Shown: positions 52,377 through 63,362, counted from the first letter of the stretch. The stretch: DNA of 64,000 nt from Methylobacterium sp. (GCF_019745455.1 NZ_JAIETD010000017.1:62001-126000); one strand, 5' to 3'. Numbers and translations are program-made. Notes: generated from the letters alone by a model not told the origin.

Positions 52377-53405
52377 TTGGCTCTGTATACTCTGCCTCGG
52401 CGCACCTTCGAGGCGTTCAGCTTGTCGGCGCCATCCTGGGCGACACCATGGCGCCGGGCCGGTGCGTCCGAGCCGCGCCGCTCGGGTCCGAAGATCGCGC
52501 TCATCGGCAATTGCCAGGCCCGCGAGGTCGGGCACGCGATCCGTCTGATGAAGCCGGGAAGTCCGGTCACCTATATCCCGATGGTGACGCTGCGGCGCGA
52601 GTACGGCGACCTTCTGGGCCTCGCCAAGGCGCTGTCCGCCTACGACTACGTCTTCTCGCAGTTCTTTCCATCGGATTTGATCGCGGGCGGATATCCCGGC
52701 CTCGCCGACATCGAAAAACGCCTCAGGCCGTTCCCCACCATCGTGTTTCCGGCCTACCACCCGGACATGGTCTATGCAGGGGCGGTGGCACGGCTCTCAG
52801 CCCTGAAGCTCGCGCGCTCACCGCTCGGGCAGTATCATTCGGCCATCGCTCTTTGCGCCTATCGGCTTGGGCTGACCGTCGCGCAGACGACGACGCTCTA
52901 CCGCGAGGAGGTGTTCGCCCGCCTCGGATATCTCGCCTCATGGGACATGGCGGTACAGGACCTCCTCGCCAACGCCCGGAGCATCGGCTTTCCGCTCGAT
53001 GGCGAGATCGTCCGGTGGGCCCGGCGCAGCAGCTTCATGCACGGGATCAACCATCCCAAATCCTTCGTGATCGGGGATATTGCCCGCCGCCTCCTCGACG
53101 AGAGCGGCCTGTCTCCCGAACCCGTTGCCGTCGAGGACTACCTCGGTGACGAACTCGCTCGCGACGTGGTCTGGCCGATCTATCCGGCCATCGCCGAGGC
53201 CTACGGCCTGTCGGGTTCGTACCTGTTCAAAGCGCGCCCGCGCGGCAAGGCCTTCCCGGCTCTCTACGACCTGACCGGCTTCATCGCCGCGAGCTTCGAA
53301 CTCTACGCGCAGACCGATGAGGCGGGGCGCGCCTGCGACAGGGTCGACGCGTGGATCGCAACGCCCGGGATCCTCGACCTGTTCATGGCGGCCAAAGCAG
53401 CCTGA
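52377..53405 (+). CDS. WcbI-like polysaccharide biosynthesis acetyltransferase
   Basis: A 342-residue protein of the WcbI family, CoA-binding proteins proposed to acetylate capsular polysaccharide. Family anchors are IALIGNCQAREVG near residue 41, VFPAYHPDMVYAGA near 124, LGYLASWDMAVQDLLANA, and FMHGINHPKSFVIGD near 220. The best start is TTG 52377; no in-frame ATG precedes the GNCQ motif. Divergent from the GSCFA gene with 83 bases between, so a shared control region is likely. Confidence 0.85.
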   Translation: MALYTLPRRTFEAFSLSAPSWATPWRRAGASEPRRSGPKIALIGNCQAREVGHAIRLMKPGSPVTYIPMVTLRREYGDLLGLAKALSAYDYVFSQFFPSDLIAGGYPGLADIEKRLRPFPTIVFPAYHPDMVYAGAVARLSALKLARSPLGQYHSAIALCAYRLGLTVAQTTTLYREEVFARLGYLASWDMAVQDLLANARSIGFPLDGEIVRWARRSSFMHGINHPKSFVIGDIARRLLDESGLSPEPVAVEDYLGDELARDVVWPIYPAIAEAYGLSGSYLFKARPRGKAFPALYDLTGFIAASFELYAQTDEAGRACDRVDAWIATPGILDLFMAAKAA

Positions 53406-53423
53406 GCCCGTATCGCAGCGTCT

Positions 53424-53819
53424 TCAGCTCGCGGCTCGCAGAGGGACCGCATGTTCGGCTCGGGCCATCATCCGGGCGAGTTCAACGATCTCGGCGACGT
53501 GGAAGGGTTTGCGGAAGAACACGCCGCCCGTCGCCGAAACCCGGGCCGGGCGAGGCGAGACCGAGGCATAGATCACGGGCCGGCGGGGATTGAAGGCTCG
53601 ATAAGCCTCTGCCACGGTCCAGCCGTCGATGAGGCCGGGCAGGTTGATATCGGTGAAGAGCCAGTCGATCCGGCCGCCGCTTCGGCGAAGGAGCGTCAGC
53701 GCGTCCTCGCCGCTCGACGCGGCGAAAACCTTGAGGCCCGCCCGCTCGCACAGGTTGGTCAGCATCTCGAGGAGCACGTAGTTGTCCTCGACGAGCAGTA
53801 CGACTGTTTTGCGGTCCAT
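53424..53819 (-). CDS. single-domain CheY-like response regulator
   Basis: A 131-residue receiver domain with no output domain. The acidic pocket is Glu11-Asp12, the phospho-acceptor Asp57 is in FTDINLPG, Ser86 is at the signalling Thr/Ser position in YASVSP and Lys104 is in FFRKPF. It may act as a phosphate sink or through protein contacts; no histidine kinase gene is nearby. ATG 53819 gives MDRKTVVLLVEDN; a longer frame adds ten residues. Convergent with the WcbI gene. Confidence 0.9.
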   Translation of the reverse strand: MDRKTVVLLVEDNYVLLEMLTNLCERAGLKVFAASSGEDALTLLRRSGGRIDWLFTDINLPGLIDGWTVAEAYRAFNPRRPVIYASVSPRPARVSATGGVFFRKPFHVAEIVELARMMARAEHAVPLRAAS

Positions 53820-54160
53820 GGGCGGCCGTTCATGTGAAGACCGCGGCAAGATAGGAAAATAATGGTTAATCGGTCCTCAACGGATCAGGGTACCGTCAAG
53901 CTTTTCGAGAGGACGACGCCGCCCGCGCCGCGGGCGCGCCGCATTCCTGCGCTCTGGATCAGGACAAGGCGTCGTCGTGCGGGTGCGCACGTCGCGAGGC
54001 GCCCTAACGCAACGTCAAGGTTGACGGAACCTTCGCTTAACCGGAACGGCTTAGACCCATCTCACCGAGCCTGCGGCGACGCGGCGAGAGGCGGCCGTTC
54101 GATGGTGGCGGCAGAAATATCGGACGGATTGGCTCTCGGGCCGCGTCCCTGGAGACGACG
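53820..54160. other. intergenic region upstream of pal
   Basis: No gene is supported. It holds the inverted repeat CGTCAA-GG-TTGACG at 54013-54026, and TTAA-N7-TCAAC at 53866-53881, one base away from the CtrA consensus and just upstream of the response-regulator start. No tolB is present here. Promoters for the divergent response regulator and pal must lie in this gap. Confidence 0.4.
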
Positions 54161-54664
54161 ATGATGGTGACGATCGCTCGCTTGCGCGTGTTCCCGATGA
54201 TGGCGGCCCTGTGCGCGGCCCTCAGTGTGGCTGCCTGCACCAACGACAAGGATCTGGCCGACGCCTCCGGCTTCGGTGGCGGTGCGGGCACTCCGGGCAG
54301 CGCGCAGGATTTCGTGGTCAATGTCGGCGATCGTGTCTTCTTCGAGTCCGACTCCACCGACCTGACACCGACCGCGACCTCGACGCTCGACAAGCAGGCG
54401 CAGTGGCTTCAGCGCTACCCGCGCTACACTTTCCTGATCGAAGGCCATGCCGACGAGCGCGGCACCCGCGAGTACAACTTTTCTCTCGGCGCCCGGCGCG
54501 CCCAGGCGGTGAACGACTATCTCGCCTCGCGCGGCATCGCCGCCGGCCGCATCCGGACCGTGTCCTATGGCAAGGAGCGCCCGGTCGCCGTCTGCAACGA
54601 CATCTCATGCTGGTCGCAGAACCGCCGTGCGGTGACTGTGCTCGACCGCGGCGCAGGCTCGTAG
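54161..54664 (+). CDS. pal: peptidoglycan-associated lipoprotein
   Basis: Pal tethers the outer membrane to peptidoglycan as part of the Tol-Pal system. The 167-residue precursor has a lipoprotein signal peptide with Cys26 in LSVAAC, then a Gly-rich linker and an OmpA-like domain: FFESDSTDLTPTATSTLD, LIEGHADERGTREYNFSLG and RIRTVSYGKERPVAVC, containing the residues that bind meso-diaminopimelate. Two successive ATGs mark the start. cpoB follows about 110 bases downstream. Confidence 0.96.
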   Translation: MMVTIARLRVFPMMAALCAALSVAACTNDKDLADASGFGGGAGTPGSAQDFVVNVGDRVFFESDSTDLTPTATSTLDKQAQWLQRYPRYTFLIEGHADERGTREYNFSLGARRAQAVNDYLASRGIAAGRIRTVSYGKERPVAVCNDISCWSQNRRAVTVLDRGAGS

Positions 54665-54772
54665 CGACGCGACGCCGTAATTTTGCCGCGGCGCCCCGCA
54701 TCTGATATCGGCCGGGCTGCTGGATCGAGATGCGATCCGGCCGATCCGACACGACCACCGGTGCTGAAAGCC

Positions 54773-55735
54773 ATGTTTCGTCGATTCCTGCTAACCGCCT
54801 GTCTTGGCGTCGCAATCACCGCCCCGGCGGCAGCGCAGGACGGCGCCGAATTCGTCGTCCGCCTCAACCGGATCGAGAACCAGTCCCGCCAGATGGCAGG
54901 GCAGATCGAGACGCTCCAGTACGAGAACCGGCAGCTCAAGGAGCAGCTCCGCAAGTTCCAGGAGGACGTCGAGTTCCGCCTGAACGAGCAGAAGGGCGGC
55001 GCCAAGCCCTCCGCTCCCTCGGGGACGAATCCGGGCCAGGCCAAACCGCAGAAGCGCAGCGATGCCTTCGATCCAGAGCAGAACCCCGGCCGGCCGGGGG
55101 CACCGATACCGCTCGGGTCCATCACACCGTCCGCCGAGACCTCCGGTGCCATCGCGACGCTCCAGGCCGCGGCGCCGCCGCAGCGCGGCCGCACCCTGCC
55201 GCCGACCGTAGTCGAGTCAGACGAAGAGGACGGTAATCTTCCGCCGCCTGGCCTCGGCGGCCCCGTCGACCTGACTCCGCCGGCCCGCCTTCCGTCCACC
55301 GCTGCCGTGGCAAGGCCGGGCGGCAGCGTGGCTGCCACCGGAACTGGAGATGCGGAGGCCGATTTTGAATCCGCCTACGCCCTCGTCCAGCAGCGGCAAT
55401 ACGAGCAGGCCGAAATGAGCCTGCGCCAGTTCATCCAGTCGCATCCCCGCGATCGCCAAGTCGGGGCCGCTACCTACTGGCTCGGCGAGACCTACCTGCA
55501 GCGCAACCGCAACCGGGAGGCGGCGGAGCAGTTCCTGAAGGTCTCGACCGATTACGCGCGCTCGCCGCAGGCGCCAGAGGCAATGCTGAAGCTCGGCGCC
55601 TCGCTCAACGCCCTCGGAGCACGTGAACAGGCTTGCGCGACCCTGGCCGAACTCGAACGCAAGTTTCCTTCGGCCGGCGCCAGCGTCCGCCAGAACGTCG
55701 CCCGCGAGCAGAAGCGCGCGCGCTGCGCTGCCTGA
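54773..55735 (+). CDS. cpoB: Tol-Pal system protein CpoB (YbgF)
   Basis: A 320-residue periplasmic protein that coordinates outer-membrane constriction with peptidoglycan synthesis at division. The signal peptide is LLTACLGVAITAPAAAQ; a coiled-coil segment (about 30-70) has RIENQSRQMAGQIETLQYE; a long Pro/Gly-rich linker follows; and the C-terminal third is TPR-like, with ADFESAYALVQQRQYEQAEM and GAATYWLGETYLQRNRN. It is followed by tilS starting two bases after its stop. Confidence 0.92.
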   Translation: MFRRFLLTACLGVAITAPAAAQDGAEFVVRLNRIENQSRQMAGQIETLQYENRQLKEQLRKFQEDVEFRLNEQKGGAKPSAPSGTNPGQAKPQKRSDAFDPEQNPGRPGAPIPLGSITPSAETSGAIATLQAAAPPQRGRTLPPTVVESDEEDGNLPPPGLGGPVDLTPPARLPSTAAVARPGGSVAATGTGDAEADFESAYALVQQRQYEQAEMSLRQFIQSHPRDRQVGAATYWLGETYLQRNRNREAAEQFLKVSTDYARSPQAPEAMLKLGASLNALGAREQACATLAELERKFPSAGASVRQNVAREQKRARCAA

Positions 55736-55737
55736 GC

Positions 55738-56853
55738 GTGGCGCACGATGTCGACCAGCCGTCCGATGACGCGCTAGGACGGTGGCTGTGGCCGTTCTTC
55801 GAAGGATCTTCCAGCCGGATAGTCCTCGCCGTCTCCGGTGGCCCGGATTCGACGGCACTGATGCATGCAGCGGCACAGGCCGGCGGAACATCCCGCCTCA
55901 TCGTCGCCACCGTCCATCACGGCCTGCGACCGGAATCGGCTGAAGAAGCCGCAAAGGTCGCGGCGAGCGCTGCCGCCCTGGGTTTGTCGCACGAGACCCT
56001 GACCTGGGCTGATACAAAGCCCGCGACCGGCATCGCCGCGGCGGCGAGGACGGCCCGCTACCGACTGCTGGGCAACCATGCGCGGTCGATCGGCGCCGAT
56101 CTCGTTCTCACCGGTCACACCCGCGATGATCAGGCCGAGACCGTTCTGATGCGACTTCTCGCCGGTAGCGGCCCGACCGGGCTTGCCGGGATGCGGCGCG
56201 AGCGCGAGCTGGAGCCGGGCATCCGCCTCGGCCGGCCCTTCCTCTCGGTGCCGAAGGCGGAGCTCGTCGCCTATTGCGAGCGTCACGGCCTTGACTACCT
56301 GCGCGACCCTTCGAACCACGACGATCGCTACGGCCGTGCCCGGCTCCGCCGCGTCATGCCCCTCCTCGCCGCCGACGGATTGAGCGCCGAGCGGCTATGC
56401 AGGTTGGCGGAGCGCAGCGCCCGCGACGACGATGCCCTCGCCGCGGCTGCTCAGGAGACGCTGCAGGAGACTGTCAGATCAGGCATTCGCGGCTTGACCC
56501 TGGACGGCCAGGCGCTCGCGGCCCTGCCTCGCGCCCTCCTGATAAGAGTCGTCGCAGCCGCCCTCGAGCGGGCGGGGGCTGGGGGCGCGATCCGGCTGGA
56601 GCGCCTCGAACGTCTCGTCCTCGGCGAGCTGCTGCCGGCCCTCCAGGCCCGAACCCCGCTTCGGCGGACATTGGCGGGAATCCTGATCGTCGTGGGGCGT
56701 TCCGGCGAGGTCACCCTGGCCGCGGCGCCGGCCCGTCGATCGGCGGTCGAACGCCCGGCTCCTCCACAGGCCGGCACCCTTGCCGCAGGCGCGCCTGATT
56801 TACTTGGCAAGGGTGATGGGGCTGCCTACATTGGACCTGCGTGCCAGGATTGA
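55738..56853 (+). CDS. tilS: tRNA(Ile)-lysidine synthase
   Basis: TilS modifies C34 of the AUA-reading tRNA-Ile with lysine (EC 6.3.4.19). The 371-residue protein has the N-type ATP pyrophosphatase PP-loop VLAVSGGPDSTALMHAA near residue 32, VATVHHGLRPES, GHTRDDQAETVLMRLL and KAELVAYCERHGLDYLRDPSN. The C-terminal substrate-binding part is shorter than in E. coli. GTG 55738 lies two bases after the cpoB stop, so the genes are coupled. ftsH follows. Confidence 0.95.
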   Translation: MAHDVDQPSDDALGRWLWPFFEGSSSRIVLAVSGGPDSTALMHAAAQAGGTSRLIVATVHHGLRPESAEEAAKVAASAAALGLSHETLTWADTKPATGIAAAARTARYRLLGNHARSIGADLVLTGHTRDDQAETVLMRLLAGSGPTGLAGMRRERELEPGIRLGRPFLSVPKAELVAYCERHGLDYLRDPSNHDDRYGRARLRRVMPLLAADGLSAERLCRLAERSARDDDALAAAAQETLQETVRSGIRGLTLDGQALAALPRALLIRVVAAALERAGAGGAIRLERLERLVLGELLPALQARTPLRRTLAGILIVVGRSGEVTLAAAPARRSAVERPAPPQAGTLAAGAPDLLGKGDGAAYIGPACQD

Positions 56854-56896
56854 TCTGCGAGTACGCAGCGCGCCGCACGCCCCCAGGGATTGATCG

Positions 56897-58816
<1,920 letters not shown>

Positions 58817-58837
58817 TCTCACGACGCAGAACATCGA

Positions 58838-58866
58838 GGGCGGCGGGAGCGATCCCGCCGCCCTTT
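58838..58866 (+). terminator. terminator hairpin after ftsH
   Basis: An exact 11-bp stem, GGGCGGCGGGA with TCCCGCCGCCC, closes a GCGA tetraloop about 20 bases after the stop and is followed by TTTCG. It separates ftsH from glmM, which therefore probably has its own promoter. Confidence 0.75.
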
Positions 58867-59053
58867 CGCGTGGCGCAGCGGATCGAAGACTGAATGCGAT
58901 CCCCTTCACCTGGCGGGGAGGAGAGGAGCATCAGCGTCTGACCTGCGGCGGCACCCGAGCGCTTCGCCGAGTTCACCATCGATTCGCCACGCTTGGATAC
59001 CAGCCGTCTACGGAGATGCATTAGAAGAGGCCGGCAAACCGGGGACGAACCAC

Positions 59054-60406
59054 GTGCGCAAGTATTTCGGGACCGACGGAATCCGTGGCCTCGCCAACGG
59101 CGTGATCACGCCGGAACTCGCCCTCAAGGTCGGTCAGGCGGCCGGCTTGGTGTTTCAGCGCGGCGACCATCGCCATCGCGTCGTGATCGGCAAGGACACG
59201 CGGCTGTCGGGCTACATGATCGAGACCGCGCTCATCGCCGGCTTCACCTCGGTGGGGATGGACGTGCTCCAACTCGGCCCGATGCCGACACCGGCGGTGG
59301 CGATGCTGACGCGCTCGATGCGGGCCGATATCGGCGTGATGATCTCGGCCTCGCACAACGCCTACGAGGACAACGGCATCAAGCTGTTCGGTCCCGACGG
59401 CTTCAAGCTCTCCGATGAGGTCGAGCGCGAGATCGAGACGTTGCTCGACGGTCAACTGCACAAGCGCCTCGCCGGCTCCCTCGATATCGGACGCGCCAAG
59501 CGCATCGAGAGCGTCCATGCCCGCTATATCGAGTTCGCCAAGCGCACGCTGCCGCGCCAGGTCACCCTCGACGGATTGCGGGTGGTAGTCGATTGCGCCA
59601 ACGGCGCCGGCTACCGCGTCGCGCCCGAGACCCTGTGGGAGCTCGGCGCGGAGGTCATCGCCATCGGCGTCGAGCCCGACGGCTTCAACATCAACCGCGG
59701 CGTCGGCTCGACGGCGCCTGCCGCGCTCACCGCGAAGGTCCGCGAGTTGCGCGCCGATATCGGCATCGCCCTCGACGGCGACGCCGACCGGGTGCTCATC
59801 GTCGACGAAAAGGGCCACACCGTCGACGGCGACCAGCTGATGGCGGTGGTGGCGCGTTCGTGGAAGGAGGACGAGCGGCTCACGAAACCGGGTCTCGTGG
59901 CGACGATCATGTCCAACCTCGGGCTGGAGCGCTACCTCGGCGGCATCGGGCTCACGCTCGCGCGCACCGCGGTCGGCGACCGCTACGTCCTCGAACACAT
60001 GCGCGAGCACGGCTACAACCTCGGCGGAGAGCAATCCGGCCACATCATCATGTCGGACTATGCCACCACCGGCGACGGCCTCGTGGCGGCACTCCAGGTG
60101 CTGAGCGTCGTTCAGCGGCAGGGCCGCCCCGTGAGCGAGGTCTGCCATTGCTTCGATCCGCTGCCGCAGATCCTGCGCAATGTCTGTTATTCCTCGGGCG
60201 AGCCCCTGGAGCACGAGTCGGTGGTCAGCGCCATCGCCGAAGCCAGGGCGCGCCTCGGCAATTCGGGCCGTCTCGTCATCCGTCCCTCGGGCACCGAGCC
60301 GGTGATCCGCGTGATGGCAGAGGGCGACGACCGCAGCCTCGTCTCGACGGTGGTCGACGAGGTCGTCGACGCTGTCGCGAGGGTCTCGGCGAAAGCGGCC
60401 GCCTGA
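59054..60406 (+). CDS. glmM: phosphoglucosamine mutase
   Basis: GlmM interconverts glucosamine-6-P and glucosamine-1-P for peptidoglycan and LPS synthesis (EC 5.4.2.10). The 450 residues match. Motifs: [15 protein letters not shown] at the start, [17 protein letters not shown] with the phosphoserine near residue 101, [11 protein letters not shown] (Mg2+ loop) near 242, and [17 protein letters not shown] near the C-terminus. The start codon is GTG. folP, often between ftsH and glmM, is absent. Confidence 0.97.
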   Translation: MRKYFGTDGIRGLANGVITPELALKVGQAAGLVFQRGDHRHRVVIGKDTRLSGYMIETALIAGFTSVGMDVLQLGPMPTPAVAMLTRSMRADIGVMISASHNAYEDNGIKLFGPDGFKLSDEVEREIETLLDGQLHKRLAGSLDIGRAKRIESVHARYIEFAKRTLPRQVTLDGLRVVVDCANGAGYRVAPETLWELGAEVIAIGVEPDGFNINRGVGSTAPAALTAKVRELRADIGIALDGDADRVLIVDEKGHTVDGDQLMAVVARSWKEDERLTKPGLVATIMSNLGLERYLGGIGLTLARTAVGDRYVLEHMREHGYNLGGEQSGHIIMSDYATTGDGLVAALQVLSVVQRQGRPVSEVCHCFDPLPQILRNVCYSSGEPLEHESVVSAIAEARARLGNSGRLVIRPSGTEPVIRVMAEGDDRSLVSTVVDEVVDAVARVSAKAAA

Positions 60407-60419
60407 GCCGAGGCCGGCC

Positions 60420-60749
60420 TCAATTCGACTCGTCGAGGAGTGAGGGCGCGAGCCTTCGCCAAGCGGCCAGAAGGATCCCGCGCATGGCCTCTTCGTCGAT
60501 GTCGAAGAGATCGACACTCGTCCATCCGCGTCGCCCCCATGCGCCGGGGACAGGCTCGAGCATGCCAGGGGCGACGTCGTCGAGGGCGGTGCGATCGGCA
60601 TCCGAGAGCCGCACGACGATACGCTCCTCCTCGACCCACAAGGTCGCGAAGATCCGGCCGCCGAGGCGGAAATCGGGACGGCCCTGGTGAGCGCCTTCGC
60701 TCACCTCCGGCAGGCTCAGCGCCAGGGCGCGGACCTCCTGTACATGCAT
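60420..60749 (-). CDS. MmcQ/YjbR family protein
   Basis: A 109-residue protein of the MmcQ/YjbR family, with a CyaY-like fold that some members use for DNA binding. Segments: VRALALSLPEVSEGAHQG, PDFRLGGRIFATLWVEEERI, RTALDDVAPGMLEPVPGAWG and WTSVDLFDIDEEAMR. ATG 60749 was preferred, since the longer frame enters the control region of the next porin gene. Convergent with glmM, with 13 bases between stops. Function unknown. Confidence 0.87.
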   Translation of the reverse strand: MHVQEVRALALSLPEVSEGAHQGRPDFRLGGRIFATLWVEEERIVVRLSDADRTALDDVAPGMLEPVPGAWGRRGWTSVDLFDIDEEAMRGILLAAWRRLAPSLLDESN

Positions 60750-60928
60750 TGATGATCGGCCTTCTGGATCGGCGGGTAGAGTGGAGAGCGTCGAGCGAAG
60801 TGCTGGCGCCGGGGTCTCAACGTGTTTCGGTGCTCCCGCTACGATTGCGAAATCGATCGATTGCTTTTCGTTACGACGCGCCGCGTAGGCGCAAGATTGC
60901 AACGATCCGGCAAGGATAAGTTTTAACG

Positions 60929-60944
60929 TTAAGTGTCATTTAAC
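60929..60944. promoter_or_regulatory. candidate CtrA binding site
   Basis: TTAA-N7-TTAAC matches the full alphaproteobacterial CtrA consensus and overlaps a TTAACGTTAA palindrome on its 5' side. It lies about 80 bases upstream of the following outer-membrane protein gene. CtrA controls cell-cycle and envelope genes in this class. Binding is not proved. Confidence 0.6.
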
Positions 60945-61022
60945 CTCTCGCGGACATCCTCCAAATCGTCATCCAGGCCGGCATCCGAGCTTCCGGCACG
61001 CAATCGAGTTGAAGGACATCCC

Positions 61023-61901
61023 ATGCGCCGCCTCAAGCTGCCAGCTTTGGCGCGCTCGATCACGCTCCTTGTGAGCGTGGGAGCGCCCTGCCTCGCCCAT
61101 GCCGCCGACCTCCTGCCTCCACTGCCGCCCGAGCCGCTTCCGCCGCCTGTCGAGATCGGCGGTGGCTGGTACCTGCGTGGCGATGTCGGGGTCGGCGCTG
61201 TCGATATCGGCAAAGCCAAGACCAAACTCCTGCGCGGCAACTTGCCGGACGGCTACGCCTACGACCAGCTCGGCGCGGGTGACCAGTTCTTCGCCGGCGG
61301 CGGCGTCGGCTACGGCTTCGGCTTCTTCAGAGGCGATGTCACGGCCGAGTATCGCGGGGGCACCAAGCTCTATGCGGTGGACCGTTTCAACGGCTTCTTC
61401 CCCGATGGCACGCGTGGCATCGGCGTCAACAAGTACGACGGAAAACTCTCCAGCGTTCTCGTGATGGCCAACGGCTACATCGATCTCGGCACCTGGCATG
61501 GCGTTACGCCCTTCGTCGGTGGCGGCGTCGGCTACGCCTACCATACGATCTCGAACTTCAGCGATGTCGGCGCCGGTACTGCGCTCGGCGGCTTCGGCAC
61601 CGCACCGGACAAGCATTCGGGCAGCTTCGCATGGGCGGCGCATGCCGGCCTCGCCTACAGCGTGACCCCGAACGTCCAGCTCGAGTTGGCCTACCGCTAC
61701 CTGAACATGGGCCAGGCGAAGACCGGAAACGTGGCCTGCATCAACGACCCGGGCTGCTCGCTCGCGAGCTACAGCTTCAAGGACATCACCTCGCAGGACG
61801 TGAAGATCGGCATGCGCTGGCTTCTCGGCGGCGTCGGCGTGGCCGCCCTGCCGCCGCTGGCTCCGAGCTACGAGCCGGCCCCGCTGGTGCGCAAGTACTG
61901 A
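61023..61901 (+). CDS. outer-membrane beta-barrel protein
   Basis: A 292-residue outer-membrane protein with a signal peptide ending near LAHAADL, a Pro-rich segment (LLPPLPPEPLPPPVE), then barrel strands WYLRGDVGVGAVDIG, FAGGGVGYGFGFF, TPFVGGGVGYAYHTI, AWAAHAGLAYSVTPNVQL and the closing DVKIGMRWLLGG. It has two Cys in VACINDPGCSL. AAGGA about seven bases before ATG 61023 supports the start. A CtrA-type box lies upstream, and a bidirectional terminator follows. Confidence 0.9.
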   Translation: MRRLKLPALARSITLLVSVGAPCLAHAADLLPPLPPEPLPPPVEIGGGWYLRGDVGVGAVDIGKAKTKLLRGNLPDGYAYDQLGAGDQFFAGGGVGYGFGFFRGDVTAEYRGGTKLYAVDRFNGFFPDGTRGIGVNKYDGKLSSVLVMANGYIDLGTWHGVTPFVGGGVGYAYHTISNFSDVGAGTALGGFGTAPDKHSGSFAWAAHAGLAYSVTPNVQLELAYRYLNMGQAKTGNVACINDPGCSLASYSFKDITSQDVKIGMRWLLGGVGVAALPPLAPSYEPAPLVRKY

Positions 61902-61930
61902 GATCCCGGCCCGAACAAGGCCGGCAACCA

Positions 61931-61970
61931 AAAAAGGCGGTGCGGACATCATGTCCACGCCGCCTTTTTG
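61931..61970. terminator. bidirectional rho-independent terminator
   Basis: GGCGGTGCGGACAT pairs with ATGTCCACGCCGCC (one mismatch), flanked by AAAAA on the left and TTTTT on the right, so it can work on both strands. It ends the outer-membrane protein transcript. Confidence 0.93.
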
Positions 61971-62110
61971 TTGTTCAGCATCGGGCTCGCCGCAACTGCT
62001 GCACGAGACCGTAAAAGCAGCTTTCGCAACACACTGTTAAGGTTACTCAACTACAACGGTTCTACAGGCTCAGCAGACCTCCGTTGAGGCGACGCCTTGA
62101 GGACGAAACC

Positions 62111-63007
62111 ATGCGTACCCTGACTGTTTCCCTTCTGGCAGGTTTGAGTTCCCTCGGCGTCCCGGCAGCCCAGGCGGCCGATCTCGATTACGGCGTGCTT
62201 CGCGGCCCTGAATACGAGACAGTGGAACCAGCGATCGACTGGAGCGGCGTGTATGTCGGCGGGCATGTTGGAATTACATCAACATCACAAAAATATCCAA
62301 ACACCTTTGGGCAAGTAGCAGCTGACTATTTCTCGAAGACGCCAGAGGATTTCTTTTTCAGATCAGCCGCTCAAAGCGCTGTAAATAGCCTAAATGTTTT
62401 CGAAAAGAGAACCTCAGATACCGGGTACGGAGTGTATCTTGGCTACAATTTCCAGTTCGATGAAACCGTTCTCGGCTTCGAATTTGACTACACGAAACTT
62501 GATGCTCTAGGTAAATCACAAGACACCATTAATACAAGTTTTCTAGAAAATGGGTTGAATAGAAGAATAAGTCTGAATGTGAACGGGACTGCGTCAACAG
62601 AGCTGCTCGACTATGGTACAGCGCGTGTCCGCGCCGGCTATGCGATCGGCAGCTTTCTGCCGTTCGTCACGGGCGGCCTCGCGATCGGACGAGCCAGGGT
62701 CGGCCAGCAAGTTGCTATCAACGCATCTGATCCAGCTTACAATAGATTAATATCTGATCGAAACGTAAACGGATCTACGTCGACTTTTTTGGTTAATGCA
62801 GGGCTCGGTAGTTACTATAAAACTAAAGTCGTCGCAGGATTAGCTCTCGGTGCTGGACTTGAATATGCCCTAACACAAAACATTGTCCTTCGTGGCGAAT
62901 ATCAATACATCCTTTTTGACGCATTTGACGGCACTGCAAATAGCAATGCGTCGGTACGTGGCGTCAACGTCAACACCGTTCGCGGCGGCGCCGCCGTTAA
63001 ATTTTAA
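62111..63007 (+). CDS. outer-membrane beta-barrel protein, AT-rich mosaic
   Basis: A 298-residue porin of the Omp25/31 type: signal peptide LTVSLLAGLSSLGVPAAQAADL, then WSGVYVGGHVG, GYGVYLGYNFQF, TVLGFEFDYTKL, ARVRAGYAIGSFLPFVTGGL and the closing VRGGAAVKF. Composition is odd: about 62265-62610 and 62715-62950 are far more AT-rich and use codons such as AAT, ATA and AGA that the neighbours avoid, while the signal-peptide part and 62610-62710 look native. It may be a gene patched by recombination with foreign DNA. Confidence 0.88.
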   Translation: MRTLTVSLLAGLSSLGVPAAQAADLDYGVLRGPEYETVEPAIDWSGVYVGGHVGITSTSQKYPNTFGQVAADYFSKTPEDFFFRSAAQSAVNSLNVFEKRTSDTGYGVYLGYNFQFDETVLGFEFDYTKLDALGKSQDTINTSFLENGLNRRISLNVNGTASTELLDYGTARVRAGYAIGSFLPFVTGGLAIGRARVGQQVAINASDPAYNRLISDRNVNGSTSTFLVNAGLGSYYKTKVVAGLALGAGLEYALTQNIVLRGEYQYILFDAFDGTANSNASVRGVNVNTVRGGAAVKF

Positions 63008-63088
63008 TGTAGAGCGACGGCGGTTAATACGAGCAAGTGTCAGATGTCGCGTTTGAAGCGTCGCGTCACACTCAGCAAGGACTTTCTT

Positions 63089-63355
63089 ATGATCCGCACC
63101 TTCTTCCTTGCTGTTGCCGTGACCCTCGCTCTCGGCGCAACAGCTCAGGCCGATGGCTTCGAGCAAGGCCGCGAGCAGGGTTACGGCGCCCCGAGGCTTC
63201 ACCGCGCGGTCCATGCCCACCGCCAGCACCACGTCCGCCGCTACCTGCCGCGTCGGGCCTACCGCCCCGCCTTCGTCGGCGGGGTCGAGCCCGGCCGGCT
63301 CACGGACAATCCCAACGTTCCGATCTACAACATCCCGCCCAAGCGCTTTCCCTGA
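63089..63355 (+). CDS. small secreted His/Arg-rich protein
   Basis: An 88-residue protein with a signal peptide (FFLAVAVTLALGATAQA) and a mature part rich in His and Arg (RAVHAHRQHHVRRYLP), ending NVPIYNIPPKRFP. No family recognised; the histidines could bind metal, but that is speculation. AAGGA seven bases before ATG 63089 supports the start. Convergent with the HNH nuclease gene, with 7 bases between stops. Confidence 0.72.
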   Translation: MIRTFFLAVAVTLALGATAQADGFEQGREQGYGAPRLHRAVHAHRQHHVRRYLPRRAYRPAFVGGVEPGRLTDNPNVPIYNIPPKRFP

Positions 63356-63362
63356 CTGAGGA

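Noticed and set aside
53862..54164. 100-codon open frame in the gap upstream of pal
   Set aside because: Arg/Ala/Pro-rich composition, no ribosome site and overlap with likely promoter motifs.
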